Source: Sphingobium chungbukense
GTDB lineage: Bacteria; Pseudomonadota; Alphaproteobacteria; Sphingomonadales; Sphingomonadaceae
Length of the DNA: 64,000 bases
Direction of reading: 5' to 3'
NCBI RefSeq assembly: GCF_001005725.1
Contig: NZ_LBIC01000001.1
Span: forward strand, 708,501 to 772,500
A program made the translations under genes and the position numbers. How positions within the stretch are numbered: position 1 is the stretch's first letter; each line of letters starts with the position of its first letter. Below, in pieces: positions 19,167-28,674 of the stretch. The notes below the pieces were generated by a model, which ran no database searches, was not told the origin of the DNA, and saw only the letters and a program-made list of their open reading frames with translations.

Positions 19167-19655
19167 ATGAGTGGCCCCATGGATCGGCGGCAATTTCTGG
19201 GTGCTGGCGGATTGGCGGCGGCAACAGCTGTTTTTGGGCTTTGGGGTTCGTCAGGGGCCGCGAAGGCCTATGCCTTCACCCTCAGCGATGCGGAATGGCG
19301 CAAGCGGCTGAGCCCGCTCGCCTATAATGTGCTGCGCCATCAGGCGACCGAATATCCCTTCACCAGCCCGCTCAACAAGGAACATCGCGCCGGTATCTTC
19401 ACCTGCGCCGGTTGCGGCCAGCGGCTGTTCAGTTCGAAGACCAAGTTCGACAGCGGCACGGGCTGGCCCAGCTTCTGGTCGCCCCTGCCCGGTGCGGTGG
19501 GCACGTCGCGCGATTTCGAACTCGGCTATCCCCGGACCGAAGTGCATTGCGGGCGCTGCGGCGGGCATCTTGGTCATGTCTTCGACGACGGACCGAAGCC
19601 CACGGGCAAACGCTATTGCATGAACGGCGTTGCGTTGGCCTTCGTGCCAGGCTGA
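19167..19655 (+). CDS. msrB: Tat-exported peptide-methionine (R)-S-oxide reductase
   Basis: 162 residues. Residues 5-30 are a twin-arginine signal ('MDRRQFLGAGGLAAATAVFG'). The MsrB domain has the zinc pairs 'CAGC' and 'CGRC' and the catalytic Cys in 'RYCMNGVAL'. It reduces methionine-R-sulfoxide in proteins, here after export in folded form to the periplasm. No separate electron donor gene is adjacent. The 3' end overlaps the converging glycosyltransferase gene by 43 bases. Confidence 0.9.
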   Translation: MSGPMDRRQFLGAGGLAAATAVFGLWGSSGAAKAYAFTLSDAEWRKRLSPLAYNVLRHQATEYPFTSPLNKEHRAGIFTCAGCGQRLFSSKTKFDSGTGWPSFWSPLPGAVGTSRDFELGYPRTEVHCGRCGGHLGHVFDDGPKPTGKRYCMNGVALAFVPG

Positions 19656-21475
19656 ACGACCACCTTGTAGATGTGGAGCGGCCCCTTCGTGGGCACCTGC
19701 TGCAACCAGCGCGGCGGCTTGTTGCGCTCCAGATCGGCGGCCAGGCTCTGCGGGAAGTCGGCGCGATAATGTTTGACCTCGTTCATCGCATGGCAGGTCA
19801 CGACATAGTCCGCGCCCCGGCCGTGGTTCAGCCCCATGATGATGGTCCGCGCCTTGTCCGGCGGGGCGGTGAAGCCTTCGATGACGGCGGTGATGCCGGC
19901 CGCGTTGCGATGATGGGCCGTGCCGATCACGCTATGGCCGGTCCGCACCAATATGTCCGGGCCAAGATCGAGCGGCGCGAAGAGGACGGACTTCGGCAGG
20001 CCATGCAAGGGCGCCAATATGGCTGACGCCCGGCAATTGGCGGTTTCCGGCTGCTCCTTCTGGCTCACGCCGCTGGCAGCCAGGACCCAGGCACCGCACA
20101 AGCCCGCCGGCGTCAGCAAAATCGCGACGGCCGCCGACACCAGCACGCGCGCCGCCGGTCTCGTCCAGCTCTGGATATGCCGGAATATCGCCAGCAACAG
20201 CCAGGCGATGCCGGGCAGTGCCAGGACATGCGCCACCGACATGGCGCGCAACACGAGGATGGAGACGGCCAGAGCCCCGCCGAGCAGCAGCGCGATCATG
20301 ATCCAGCGTACCCTCGCCTCGCGCTCCTTGGTGCGCTTCGCGGCAATGATGGTGCTGAAGAGGCCCATGATTGTCGGCAGGAGGATGATCCCCGACATCA
20401 GCAGCCCCTGTTCCCAGAACGGGCGGCCCTCCTTCACTTGCAGATACCAGAGCCGATAGGCTACCGGACCCAGCGCCTTGAAAGGGTCGCCCGAAAGGCA
20501 GGAACCCCCGGTGAACAGGAATATGCCGATCGCTGCGACGCCGCCGGTCGCCGTCGCGAGGAAGCGGCGCTGGAGCGAATCCGTGCCGATCAGGCGCAGG
20601 GCCAGCGGTGTCGCCAGCGCAAAGGCCATCAAGGGCCAAATGTAGGCTGCCGAAAGGGCGTCGCACTGCCGGATCAGTGGCGCCTGAGGGCCACGCAGTA
20701 ACAGCAACAGCAGAAGTGCGCTGCTCCCCAATGTGACGGCAAAGGCACAGAAACGGCGCACTTCCCGCCGATCGAACCAGCACCACAGGGCAAACACACC
20801 GGCAAAGAGCGCGGCATAAGGCAGTGCTTCGCTGGAAATCTGAAGCCAGACGGCCAGCGCCAGCCCCGCAACGGCGCCTCCCCTGCGACGATCCGGATCG
20901 AGCGTTCCGCACAGGGCGATGGCGGCCATCCAGATCTGCCACCCGTGATGGTCGATCCGGAACGGCGTGAACTGGACCAATATGGTCGGCGTCGTCAGAA
21001 GCAGGGCGACCGCAAACAGCGCGACGATGCGGCCGCCCGCGCGCCGCGCCGCAAGGAACACCGTCCCCGTCAGGCCACCCAGCGTCAACAGGGGCACCAG
21101 CGCGCAGGCTGCAAGTTCCGCCGTTGCCGTGCCCAGGAACGGCCGCAGCAGGAGGATCAGAGCGGCGATCGGCATGTCGACGATGCGCGACCAGTGCATG
21201 GGGCCGCCCGCTGGCGGATTGACGCGATGCTGGCTGACATCCCAGAACGCCTGCCCATCCAGCCAGTCGCGAACCTGTTGCAGCCGCATGGCGTCATCAG
21301 GATCGCGGAAATCCAGCCCCGTCAGGCCATTGCGAAACAGCCAGAGCATGACGGCGCAGCATAAGAGCCAGGCCAGCAAGGCCGCTCCACCGACCTGCCA
21401 GCCGGCGATCGACGGTTTTTGCGAAAGGGAAGGGGATTCAGCCGCGGGCGAAGATGCCATATTTCCGGATCGCAT
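19613..21475 (-). CDS. Large polytopic membrane glycosyltransferase-like protein
   Basis: 620 residues with about 12 hydrophobic helices. An acidic loop after the first helix ('DFRDPDDAMRLQQVRDWL') and 'HWSRIVDMPIAALILLL' resemble the first extracytoplasmic loop of GT-C fold transferases that use lipid-phosphate sugars (STT3/AglB/ArnT-like). A soluble C-terminal domain follows the last helix. Last gene of a three-gene minus-strand run behind GtrA and an FAD oxidoreductase; its start (21475 or 21460) lies inside the gtrA end. The sugar and acceptor are unknown. Confidence 0.72.
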   Translation of the reverse strand: MRSGNMASSPAAESPSLSQKPSIAGWQVGGAALLAWLLCCAVMLWLFRNGLTGLDFRDPDDAMRLQQVRDWLDGQAFWDVSQHRVNPPAGGPMHWSRIVDMPIAALILLLRPFLGTATAELAACALVPLLTLGGLTGTVFLAARRAGGRIVALFAVALLLTTPTILVQFTPFRIDHHGWQIWMAAIALCGTLDPDRRRGGAVAGLALAVWLQISSEALPYAALFAGVFALWCWFDRREVRRFCAFAVTLGSSALLLLLLLRGPQAPLIRQCDALSAAYIWPLMAFALATPLALRLIGTDSLQRRFLATATGGVAAIGIFLFTGGSCLSGDPFKALGPVAYRLWYLQVKEGRPFWEQGLLMSGIILLPTIMGLFSTIIAAKRTKEREARVRWIMIALLLGGALAVSILVLRAMSVAHVLALPGIAWLLLAIFRHIQSWTRPAARVLVSAAVAILLTPAGLCGAWVLAASGVSQKEQPETANCRASAILAPLHGLPKSVLFAPLDLGPDILVRTGHSVIGTAHHRNAAGITAVIEGFTAPPDKARTIIMGLNHGRGADYVVTCHAMNEVKHYRADFPQSLAADLERNKPPRWLQQVPTKGPLHIYKVVVQPGTKANATPFMQ

Positions 21476-21857
21476 AGACCGCCAGGAAACTGACCGGTAC
21501 CGCCATCAGCTTGGCTATGGCGGGCTGCATGCCCAGGCCGCTCAACCCCCCCACCAATGCCATGGTGATCGCCATGCCGATCAGCGCACTGAGGATGAAG
21601 GCGATGCGCTGGGCGTGCGTGGCGGGCTCCTGCATCTCGAAGACGAAATGGACGCTGATCAGCCAATGCAGGACGAGCCCGCCCGAATAGCCGCCAAGGG
21701 CAGCGATAGCCGGCGGCAGACCCATATGGTTGAGCAACAGGAACAGGGCGAAGTCGCCCGACAGCGCGCAGATGCTGGCGAGCAGATAGCGCGTGAAGGT
21801 GAAACGGCCGATGATGGCGTTCAACGGTCCGGCCATGTAGCGTACCCAAATGGGCAT
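21438..21857 (-). CDS. GtrA-family membrane protein
   Basis: 139 residues with four transmembrane helices filling most of the chain, the size and pattern of GtrA proteins. These are thought to flip polyprenyl-phosphate sugars across the inner membrane to feed periplasmic glycosylation. It sits 5 bases after the FAD oxidoreductase gene and overlaps the glycosyltransferase start, so the three are one operon. The 'Flipped substrate' role is inference from family and context. Confidence 0.82.
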   Translation of the reverse strand: MPIWVRYMAGPLNAIIGRFTFTRYLLASICALSGDFALFLLLNHMGLPPAIAALGGYSGGLVLHWLISVHFVFEMQEPATHAQRIAFILSALIGMAITMALVGGLSGLGMQPAIAKLMAVPVSFLAVYAIRKYGIFARG

Positions 21858-21862
21858 GGGGC

Positions 21863-23389
21863 TCAGGCCGCCTTCAACCGGTTGGGCACCGGCCGCTCGC
21901 TTGCCAATGCGGCGCGCCGACCGGCGGTATCCTGCCCTTCCTCGCCCGCCTCATGATATTCGGCGTCCTCGTTGACCGCCCAGATGTCGTAAAGCTGTTC
22001 GCCTGCCTCGATATTGCGGACGGTCAGCATCGCCGTCATCATCGCATGATCCTGATTATTGTAGCGGTGCATGCCGTTGCGGCCCACCAGATGCAGCGTG
22101 GGATAAAGCCGCTGCAATTCGGTGCGCATGGCCAGAACATTGTCGGCATAGCTGTCGTCATAGACCGGATAGGCCTTTTCCTGCCGCACCACCGCGCCGC
22201 CGACGACGTCGCCGGGATTGCACAGGCCCAGGATCGCCATTTCCTTCTTCGCCAGCTCGATCAGATCGGCGTCGCTCGACGACCAGAGGCCGTCGCCCTC
22301 GAAACAGAAATATTCCAGGCCCACGCAGGCGAGGTCCGGATCGGGTACCATTTCGGGCGACCAGCTCCGGAAATTCTGGATGCGGCCGACCTTCACCTTG
22401 CTGTCGTGGATGTAGATCCAGTTGTCGGGGAAGATGTCCTCCCCCTTCACCATCAGCGCCACGGTCAGGAAGTCGCGATATTTCAGCTCCATCGCATGGC
22501 CCAGCGTCGCGGGCAGCGGATGGATGCGCCCGGCCAGCTCGCGCATCGGCGCGGAGCTGATGACATGGGCGGCGTTGATGACGGTTTCGCCCTCCGGCCC
22601 CTGCGCCACCATGCGCCAGCGACCGCTGGCCTGGTCCTGCGAAAGCTGATCCAGGCTATGGGCCATCAGCACCTGATTGCCGCCAGCGACGACGAAATCG
22701 CGCGCCGCTTCCCACATCATGCCGGGGCCAAGGCGCGGATAGCGGAAGCTTTCCAGCAGCGTCTTGGTCGCCATGCCGTCATTGGGCCGCTTGTTGAGGC
22801 CGAGCGACCGCTTCAGGCCATCCACGACCGCGCCCCAGAGCGACAGGCCCTTGATGCGCTGCGCCGCCCAGTCCGCCGACATTTCGTCGCAGGGCATGCC
22901 CCAGACCTTCTCCGTATAGGTCTTGAAGAAGATCGAGAACAGCTTGTGACCGAAGGCGTTGACGGTCCAGTCCTGGAAGGAGCGGACGTTGCGGTTGGGG
23001 AACAGCTTCGCCTTGGCGAAACTCGCCATGCAGAGCGTCGAACGCCAGATGCCCAGATTGCCCAGCGCCTCGAAGGCGCGCAACGGATAGCTGTAGAATT
23101 TGCCCTCATAATAGATGCGGCTCATCCGCGGACGCTGGATGAAGTCGTCGGGCAGGATTTCGTTCCAGAGGTCGACGACCTCCTGGGACTTGGAAAAGAA
23201 GCGATGCCCCCCGATGTCGAAGCGGAAACCATTTAGTTCCACCGTCCGGCTGATACCGCCGACATAGACAGGGTCCTTTTCGATGACCTGGACCGAATAG
23301 CCTTTCTTGGTCAGCAGATAAGCGGCGGTAAGGCCGGCCGGACCCGCGCCAATGATGGCGACATCCACATTGTCGTCGTTCAGCGGCAT
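21863..23389 (-). CDS. NAD(P)/FAD-dependent oxidoreductase, amine-oxidase/UDP-galactopyranose-mutase-like
   Basis: 508 residues. The N-terminal dinucleotide-binding 'VAIIGAGPAGLTAAYLLTKKG' is followed by 'GGISRTVELNGFRFDIGGHRFF', the FAD loop of the protoporphyrinogen-oxidase/UGM-like group often found in polysaccharide clusters. The C-terminal 'NGMHRYNNQDHAMMTAMLT' is a second FAD contact. First gene of the glycosylation cassette; probable role is redox or mutase modification of a lipid-linked sugar. No known name can be assigned. Confidence 0.8.
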   Translation of the reverse strand: MPLNDDNVDVAIIGAGPAGLTAAYLLTKKGYSVQVIEKDPVYVGGISRTVELNGFRFDIGGHRFFSKSQEVVDLWNEILPDDFIQRPRMSRIYYEGKFYSYPLRAFEALGNLGIWRSTLCMASFAKAKLFPNRNVRSFQDWTVNAFGHKLFSIFFKTYTEKVWGMPCDEMSADWAAQRIKGLSLWGAVVDGLKRSLGLNKRPNDGMATKTLLESFRYPRLGPGMMWEAARDFVVAGGNQVLMAHSLDQLSQDQASGRWRMVAQGPEGETVINAAHVISSAPMRELAGRIHPLPATLGHAMELKYRDFLTVALMVKGEDIFPDNWIYIHDSKVKVGRIQNFRSWSPEMVPDPDLACVGLEYFCFEGDGLWSSSDADLIELAKKEMAILGLCNPGDVVGGAVVRQEKAYPVYDDSYADNVLAMRTELQRLYPTLHLVGRNGMHRYNNQDHAMMTAMLTVRNIEAGEQLYDIWAVNEDAEYHEAGEEGQDTAGRRAALASERPVPNRLKAA

Positions 23390-23529
23390 CTAAGGCCCCC
23401 CCGATGAAATCCTTCGCCGGTTTAGGTGAAGGAAATCTTCTAAGGAGTAGTTAATAGCCGGTAACAATGCAAGATGAGGCGACGCCGACGGATATATGTC
23501 CACCGGCGTCGATCATTCAGGAAAAGGGA

Positions 23530-23871
23530 TCAACCTTGGCGCTGGGACTTGATCAGCGTATCGAGATCGGCGCGCGCGCCATCCAGCGCGTCGCCGAAAC
23601 AGGCGCGATAGTCGGGCGTGGCGGGCACGATCGAGCCGTTCATCCAGCCGCACACCTTCTTGGCGGCCTTGGTGATCCGGCTGTCCGCCACACGGACGCC
23701 ATGCGTGCTGGCGAGGTTGAGATCGCCCATCGGCACGGCAATGCTGCGGGTTTCCGTTCCCGCACGGCCGTCGACGACCACATCCATGTCGTTGATGCCG
23801 GCAAAGGCGTTGGCGGCGGGCAAGGCAAGCGTCATCGTGGCGGCCAGCGCCACCAGCGTCTTTCTGGTCAT
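23530..23871 (-). CDS. UrcA-family exported protein
   Basis: 113 residues from ATG 23871 with AGGAG upstream. A Sec signal peptide covers residues 1-24 ('MTRKTLVALAATMTLALPAANAFA'). The mature part has the UrcA pattern 'RSIAVPMGDLNLASTHG' then 'RITKAAKKVCGW', with a Cys pair (the 'VCGW' Cys and 'RACFGDAL') likely to be disulfide-bonded. Function of the family is unknown. Lone gene with a long upstream region containing overlapping hairpins. Confidence 0.82.
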   Translation of the reverse strand: MTRKTLVALAATMTLALPAANAFAGINDMDVVVDGRAGTETRSIAVPMGDLNLASTHGVRVADSRITKAAKKVCGWMNGSIVPATPDYRACFGDALDGARADLDTLIKSQRQG

Positions 23872-23974
23872 CCTGTTTCTCCTGTCGAACATTATCGGTC
23901 TGCCCAACGCCTGACGTGGGAGTGGGGTCACCCCTTCAAATAAGCTTCATGCAGGCAGTTGGAAAGGGCCAGTT

Positions 23975-24041
23975 CGCAAAAATTGGCTGAAAACCGCTAT
24001 TTTTGCGGATGCGAAAGGATCGATCGCCCCTTCGCATCCGC
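23975..24041. repeat. Two overlapping, mutually exclusive inverted repeats downstream of purH
   Basis: CGCAAAAAT (23975-23983) pairs perfectly with ATTTTTGCG (23999-24007). The last three bases of that arm also belong to GCGGATGCGAA (24005-24015), which pairs with TTCGCATCCGC at 24031-24041. Neither is followed by a T-run on the purH strand. Confidence 0.6.
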
Positions 24042-24051
24042 GTCATTTTCA

Positions 24052-25641
24052 TCAATGGCGGAAGTGGCGCATGCCGGTGAAGACCATCGCCAGACCCGCT
24101 TCGTCGGCCGCCGCGATCACTTCCTCGTCCCGGATCGAACCGCCCGGCTGGATCACCGCCGTCGCGCCCGCCTCGACCGCTGCCAGCAGGCCGTCGGCAA
24201 AGGGGAAGAAGGCATCGGATGCCACCGCCGAACCGATGGTGCGTGGCTGTGCCCAGCCCGCCTTTTCGGCGGCATCCTTCGCCTTCCAGGCGGCGATGCG
24301 GGCGGATTCGAGGCGGTTCATCTGGCCTGCGCCGATGCCGGCCGTGCTGTTGCCCTGGGCATAGACGATGGCGTTCGACTTCACATGCTTGGCGACGGTC
24401 CAGGCGAACAGGCAGTCGTCGAGTTCCTGCTGTGTCGGCGCGCGCCTGGTCACGACCTTGAGCTGATCGCGGCTGATGCGGCCATTGTCGCGGCCCTGCA
24501 CCAAAAGGCCGCCGGCAATGCTCTTGATCTGGAGGCCGTTACGCGCCGGATCGGGCAGTTCGCCCGTCAGCAGCAGGCGGAGATTCTTCTTCTTCGCGAA
24601 GATCGCCCTGGCATCATCATCGGCGCCAGGCGCGGCGACGACTTCGGTGAAGATGCCGCTGATCGCTTCGGCGGTGGGACCATCGAGCGGGCGGTTGACG
24701 GCGATGATGCCGCCGAAGGCGGATACGCTGTCGCAGGCGAGCGCGGCTTCATAGGCCTCGATCAGCGTGGCGCCTGTGGCGACGCCGCACGGGTTGGCGT
24801 GCTTGACGATCACCACGGTCGGCGGGCCGTCGCGGAACTCGCTGACCAGTTCCAGCGCGGCGTCGGCATCGTTGTAATTATTGTAGCTCAGTTCCTTGCC
24901 CTGGATTTGCTGCGCCTGCGCGATGCCGTTCGCGCCAGGACCGACCGGCAGGTACAGCGCAGCCGACTGGTGCGGGTTTTCACCATAGCGCAGCGTCGAC
25001 CCCAGCTTGCTGGAGACCGAAAGGCTTTCGGGGAACTGCACGCCCTGATCGGCGAAGGCGAACCAGCTTGCGATCATCGAATCATAGGCGGCGGTGGCGG
25101 CATAGGCCTTGGCCGCGAGCATGCGGCGGAAATCATAGCTGGTCGCGCCGCCCTTCTCCTCCATTTCCGCGATCAGACGGGCATAATCGGCGGGATCGGT
25201 GACGATCGCCACGCTTTCATGATTCTTCGCCGCCGAACGGACCATGGAGGGGCCGCCAATGTCGATATTCTCGATGATCTCCTCGCGCCCCGCCCCCTTG
25301 GCGACAGTGGCGGCGAAGGGATAGAGGTTGACGACCACCAGATCGATCGCGCCGATCTCATGCTCGTTCATCGATGCGACGTGATCGGGATTGTCGCGCA
25401 CGGCGAGCAGGCCGCCATGGACCTTGGGGTGGAGCGTCTTGACGCGGCCGTCCATCATCTCGGGAAAGCCGGTGAGGTCGGAAATATCCTTCACCTCCAA
25501 CCCCGCCTCGCGCAGCGCCTTGGCCGTGCCGCCGGTCGATACCAGTTCGACGCCATGCTTGCCCAGTGCCTGGCCCAGTTCGATGAGGCCGGACTTGTCC
25601 GACACGGAAAGGAGGGCGCGTTTGATGGTGACGTCTGACAT
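24052..25641 (-). CDS. purH: Bifunctional AICAR transformylase / IMP cyclohydrolase
   Basis: Last two steps of de novo IMP synthesis, cytosolic. 529 residues. The N-terminal cyclohydrolase (about 1-200) opens '[21 protein letters not shown]' and contains '[23 protein letters not shown]'. The C-terminal transformylase has '[14 protein letters not shown]', '[12 protein letters not shown]', and '[30 protein letters not shown]' at the end. Monocistronic, with a 180-base downstream gap to urcA. Confidence 0.97.
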   Translation of the reverse strand: MSDVTIKRALLSVSDKSGLIELGQALGKHGVELVSTGGTAKALREAGLEVKDISDLTGFPEMMDGRVKTLHPKVHGGLLAVRDNPDHVASMNEHEIGAIDLVVVNLYPFAATVAKGAGREEIIENIDIGGPSMVRSAAKNHESVAIVTDPADYARLIAEMEEKGGATSYDFRRMLAAKAYAATAAYDSMIASWFAFADQGVQFPESLSVSSKLGSTLRYGENPHQSAALYLPVGPGANGIAQAQQIQGKELSYNNYNDADAALELVSEFRDGPPTVVIVKHANPCGVATGATLIEAYEAALACDSVSAFGGIIAVNRPLDGPTAEAISGIFTEVVAAPGADDDARAIFAKKKNLRLLLTGELPDPARNGLQIKSIAGGLLVQGRDNGRISRDQLKVVTRRAPTQQELDDCLFAWTVAKHVKSNAIVYAQGNSTAGIGAGQMNRLESARIAAWKAKDAAEKAGWAQPRTIGSAVASDAFFPFADGLLAAVEAGATAVIQPGGSIRDEEVIAAADEAGLAMVFTGMRHFRH

Positions 25642-25784
25642 GAAGGTGCTTCCTGCTGCTGTTCGGGTGCCGCTCAGGCTTGCCGCAGCCCTCTAGAGCC
25701 ATTTGGAGTGAAAGGGAACATTGCACCGCTCCGCATGGAACGACCATGTGCGATGCGTCGCCATCGCCCATCCACCGCCAAAGA

Positions 25785-25820
25785 AAAAAGCGCCTCAGCC
25801 TGGCGGTTGGAGGCGCTTTC
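25785..25820 (-). terminator. Terminator of ssb
   Basis: Stem AAAGCGCCT (25787-25795) with AGGCGCTTT (25811-25819). On the minus strand the hairpin is followed by TTTTTTCTTT, a strong rho-independent signal 24 bases past the ssb stop. Confidence 0.85.
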
Positions 25821-25843
25821 TCTGCTTTACGGGGTCAATGCCG

Positions 25844-26416
25844 TCAGAACGGCACTTCATCGTCCAGGTCGTTGTCGAAATTCGGGCCGCCCGTGCTGCC
25901 GCGACCGCTTCCCGACGAACGGCCGGAGGCGCCGCCGAAGCCACCGCCGCTGAAATCGTCATAATCGCCGCCGCCAAAGCCGCTCGATCCGCCGCTCCAG
26001 TCGCCGCCGCCCTGGGAGCGGCCGCCACCGCCAAAGCCGCCGCCCTGGCCGCCGCCACCGCCCGGCGCGCCGTCCAGCATGGTCAGCACCGCGCTCGGCC
26101 CCTGCAACACGACTTCGGTGGTGTAGCGGTCATTGCCCGACTGGTCCTGCCACTTGCGGGTTTGCAGCTTGCCCTCGACATAGACCTTGCTGCCCTTGCG
26201 CAGATAGCGTTCGGCGACACCGGCCAGACCTTCGGAGAAGATCGCGACGCTGTGCCATTCGGTGCGCTCCTTGCGCTCCCCCGAATTGCGGTCCTTCCAT
26301 GTTTCGGAGGTCGCAATGCGAATATTGCACACCTTGCCGCCATTCTGGAAGCTGCGGACTTCCGGGTCCGCGCCCAGATTGCCCACCAGAATGACCTTGT
26401 TGACCGAACCCGCCAT
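25844..26416 (-). CDS. ssb: Single-stranded DNA-binding protein
   Basis: 190 residues. The N-terminal OB fold (about 1-110, '[29 protein letters not shown]') is followed by a Gly/Ser-rich disordered linker made of GGG-type repeats and the acidic tip 'DLDDEVPF', the peptide that recruits replication and repair partners. Essential in replication, recombination and repair. The long glycine linker is common in sphingomonads. Confidence 0.96.
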   Translation of the reverse strand: MAGSVNKVILVGNLGADPEVRSFQNGGKVCNIRIATSETWKDRNSGERKERTEWHSVAIFSEGLAGVAERYLRKGSKVYVEGKLQTRKWQDQSGNDRYTTEVVLQGPSAVLTMLDGAPGGGGGQGGGFGGGGRSQGGGDWSGGSSGFGGGDYDDFSGGGFGGASGRSSGSGRGSTGGPNFDNDLDDEVPF

Positions 26417-26442
26417 GTTTCCTCCGATACTTTAGCTGGCCC

Positions 26443-28317
26443 TTATAGCCCCGCCACGGTGGCGGTCCAGTAGGTGAGGCCCGCGGCGGCATAGGCCAGC
26501 ACAAAAAGATAGCCGATCATGAACAGCGGCCATTTCCAGCCATTGGTCTCGCGCCGGGTGACGGCGATGGTGGAAATGCACTGCGGCGCGAAGACGAACC
26601 AGGCGAGGAAGGCGAGTGCTGTCGGCAGCGGCCATTTGTCCTTGAGTCGATCGCCCAGGCTCCGCTCCAGCTTCGCCTCATCCTCATCCGCGTCGAGCGA
26701 ATAGACCGTCGCCAGGGCCGATACCGCCACTTCGCGGGCGGCCATGGCGGGGATCAGCGCCAGCGAGATGTCGCGGTTGAAGCCGATCGGCTCCAGCACG
26801 ACGTTGAGCCCATTGGCGATGCGCCCGGCGACCGAATAATTGACCTGGCTGACGCCGCCATGCTCCGGCGCCTTGGGGAAACTGAGCAGCATCCAGAGGA
26901 TCACGGTCGAGGTGAAGATGATCGTGCCTGCACGCTTGAGGAAGATCACCGCGCGCTGCCACAGGCCCAGGATGATGTCCTGCGGGCGGGGCCACTGATA
27001 TTTGGGCATTTCCATCAGGAAACCGCCGCTCGCTCCCTTGGTCACGGTACGGCGCAGCACCAGCGCCGCCAGCATCGCGCCGACGATCCCCGAAATATAG
27101 AGGCAGAAGAGAACCAGCCCCTGCAAGCCGATGCCCAAAGGCCCAAATCCCAGTGCTACTGTGCGCGCCGGGATGAAGGCGCCGATGATCACCGCATAGA
27201 CCGGCAGGCGCGCCGAACAGGTCATCAGCGGCGCGATCAGGATCGTGGTCAGCCGGTCCTTGGGATCGGATATGGTGCGGGTCGCCATGATCCCCGGCAC
27301 CGCGCAGGCGAAGGAGGAGAGGAGAGGAATGAAGGCGCGGCCCGACAGCCCCACCCTCGCCATCAACCCGTCCATCAGGAAGGCGGCGCGGACCATATAG
27401 CCGGTCGCCTCCAGCATCAGGATGAAGAAGAAGAGGATCAGGATCTGCGGCAGGAAGGTGATGACCGATCCCACGCCGTTGATCACGCCATCGACCAGGA
27501 AGGAGCGCAGCAGACCGTCCGGCAGCGTTGCCGCCACCGCGTCGCCGGCGGAGGTGACGAGGCCCTCGATCATCGCGATCGGCGCTTCCGACCAGGCATA
27601 GACCGCCTGGAACATCACGAACAGCAGCGCGAGCAGCAGGATCAGCCCGGCCGTGGGATGCAGCGCCACCCGGTCGACGGCGGCGGTCAGGCGGCGCGAC
27701 GGGGTTTCGCGGACGATGGCGGAGCGCGCTATGCGACGCGCTTCCTGGCGCAGACCTTCGAAATCACGGTGTTCGCCCGAAGGCCGGACCCTGCCTGCAT
27801 TCGCGTCGAGCATGGATTCCAGTTCGGTCCGCAGATGATCGAGGCCGCGCTTGCGCACGGCGACGGTGGAGATCACCGGCACACCCAACTCGCGCGAGAG
27901 GATGTGGGCGTCGAGTTCCAGCCCGTCGCGGGTGGCTAGATCGACCATGTTGAGCGCGACGATGGTCGGCAGGCCCAGTGCGATCAGTTCCAGCGCGAAG
28001 CGCAGATGATTGTCGAGGTTGGAGGCGTCGACCACCACCACCAGCGCATCGGGCAGGCGCTCGCCCGCCTGCTTGCCCAGGATGACGTCGCGCGTCACCT
28101 GCTCGTCGGGGCTGGTGGGGTTGAGGCTGTAGGTGCCGGGCAGGTCGACCAGTTCGATCGGACGGCCGTCCGACAGGGAGAAACGGCCCGCCTTGCGTTC
28201 CACCGTGACGCCGGGATAGTTGCCCAGCTTCTGCCGTGCGCCCGTAAGCGCATTGAACAGGGCGCTCTTGCCGGCATTGGGATTGCCGACCAGCGCGATC
28301 AACGGCAGGCCGGTCAT
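26443..28317 (-). CDS. feoB: Ferrous iron transporter FeoB
   Basis: Inner-membrane Fe2+ importer. 624 residues: the N-terminal GTPase with G1 'GNPNAGKSALFNAL', G3 'DLPGTYSL' and G4-like 'ALNMVDLA', then two Gate domains with about eight helices and the Cys-containing 'FACAVPGIMATRTI'. Its start overlaps feoA by 4 bases, so feoA-feoB are one transcript. No feoC is seen. A Fur-like box lies ahead of feoA. Confidence 0.95.
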   Translation of the reverse strand: MTGLPLIALVGNPNAGKSALFNALTGARQKLGNYPGVTVERKAGRFSLSDGRPIELVDLPGTYSLNPTSPDEQVTRDVILGKQAGERLPDALVVVVDASNLDNHLRFALELIALGLPTIVALNMVDLATRDGLELDAHILSRELGVPVISTVAVRKRGLDHLRTELESMLDANAGRVRPSGEHRDFEGLRQEARRIARSAIVRETPSRRLTAAVDRVALHPTAGLILLLALLFVMFQAVYAWSEAPIAMIEGLVTSAGDAVAATLPDGLLRSFLVDGVINGVGSVITFLPQILILFFFILMLEATGYMVRAAFLMDGLMARVGLSGRAFIPLLSSFACAVPGIMATRTISDPKDRLTTILIAPLMTCSARLPVYAVIIGAFIPARTVALGFGPLGIGLQGLVLFCLYISGIVGAMLAALVLRRTVTKGASGGFLMEMPKYQWPRPQDIILGLWQRAVIFLKRAGTIIFTSTVILWMLLSFPKAPEHGGVSQVNYSVAGRIANGLNVVLEPIGFNRDISLALIPAMAAREVAVSALATVYSLDADEDEAKLERSLGDRLKDKWPLPTALAFLAWFVFAPQCISTIAVTRRETNGWKWPLFMIGYLFVLAYAAAGLTYWTATVAGL

Positions 28318-28604
28318 GCCTCGTCGTCCGCCCGAAGCCCGTCCTGCGGCCCCGTCCGGACCGTTATGGCGGCGGCATGGTTACGGCGCATGGCAATCGT
28401 CATGCGACCGACCTTGCACGCGATGGGACCGCGGCCCAGCAGCCCGCCATGGTGCAATGCCTCCACGCTGGCTCCTTCACACAGGCCGAATTCGCGGAGT
28501 CGTTGTCCGTCGGACGCGGACAGGGCGTTCCAGTCGATCAGGTCCACATAAGCGGGTTGGCGCAGCGGCAGGTCGGTCAGGCGCAAGGGTAAGGCACTCG
28601 TCAT
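28314..28604 (-). CDS. feoA: FeoA-like iron transport accessory protein
   Basis: 96 residues with the SH3-like FeoA fold: 'RLREFGLCEGASVEALHHGG' and 'PIACKVGRMTIAMRRNHAAAITV', where the central Gly and 'G.M..A.R' pattern match FeoA. Acts with FeoB at the membrane. The C-terminus is slightly extended. Translationally coupled to feoB (ATGA); the candidate Fur box starts 8 bases upstream of its ATG. Confidence 0.88.
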   Translation of the reverse strand: MTSALPLRLTDLPLRQPAYVDLIDWNALSASDGQRLREFGLCEGASVEALHHGGLLGRGPIACKVGRMTIAMRRNHAAAITVRTGPQDGLRADDEA

Positions 28605-28611
28605 TTACTTC

Positions 28612-28628
28612 TGCGAGTGACTATCAAT
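28612..28628 (-). promoter_or_regulatory. Candidate Fur box of feoAB
   Basis: Minus-strand sequence ATTGATAGTCACTCGCA matches the common proteobacterial Fur core ATTGATAATCATTCGCA at 15 of 17 positions, by eye. It lies immediately upstream of feoA and would give iron-repressed expression. Confidence 0.55.
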
Positions 28629-28674
28629 ACCGATTGGAAAAGGCCAGCGTGAATCCGTACCGGTCCGCCGCGGA

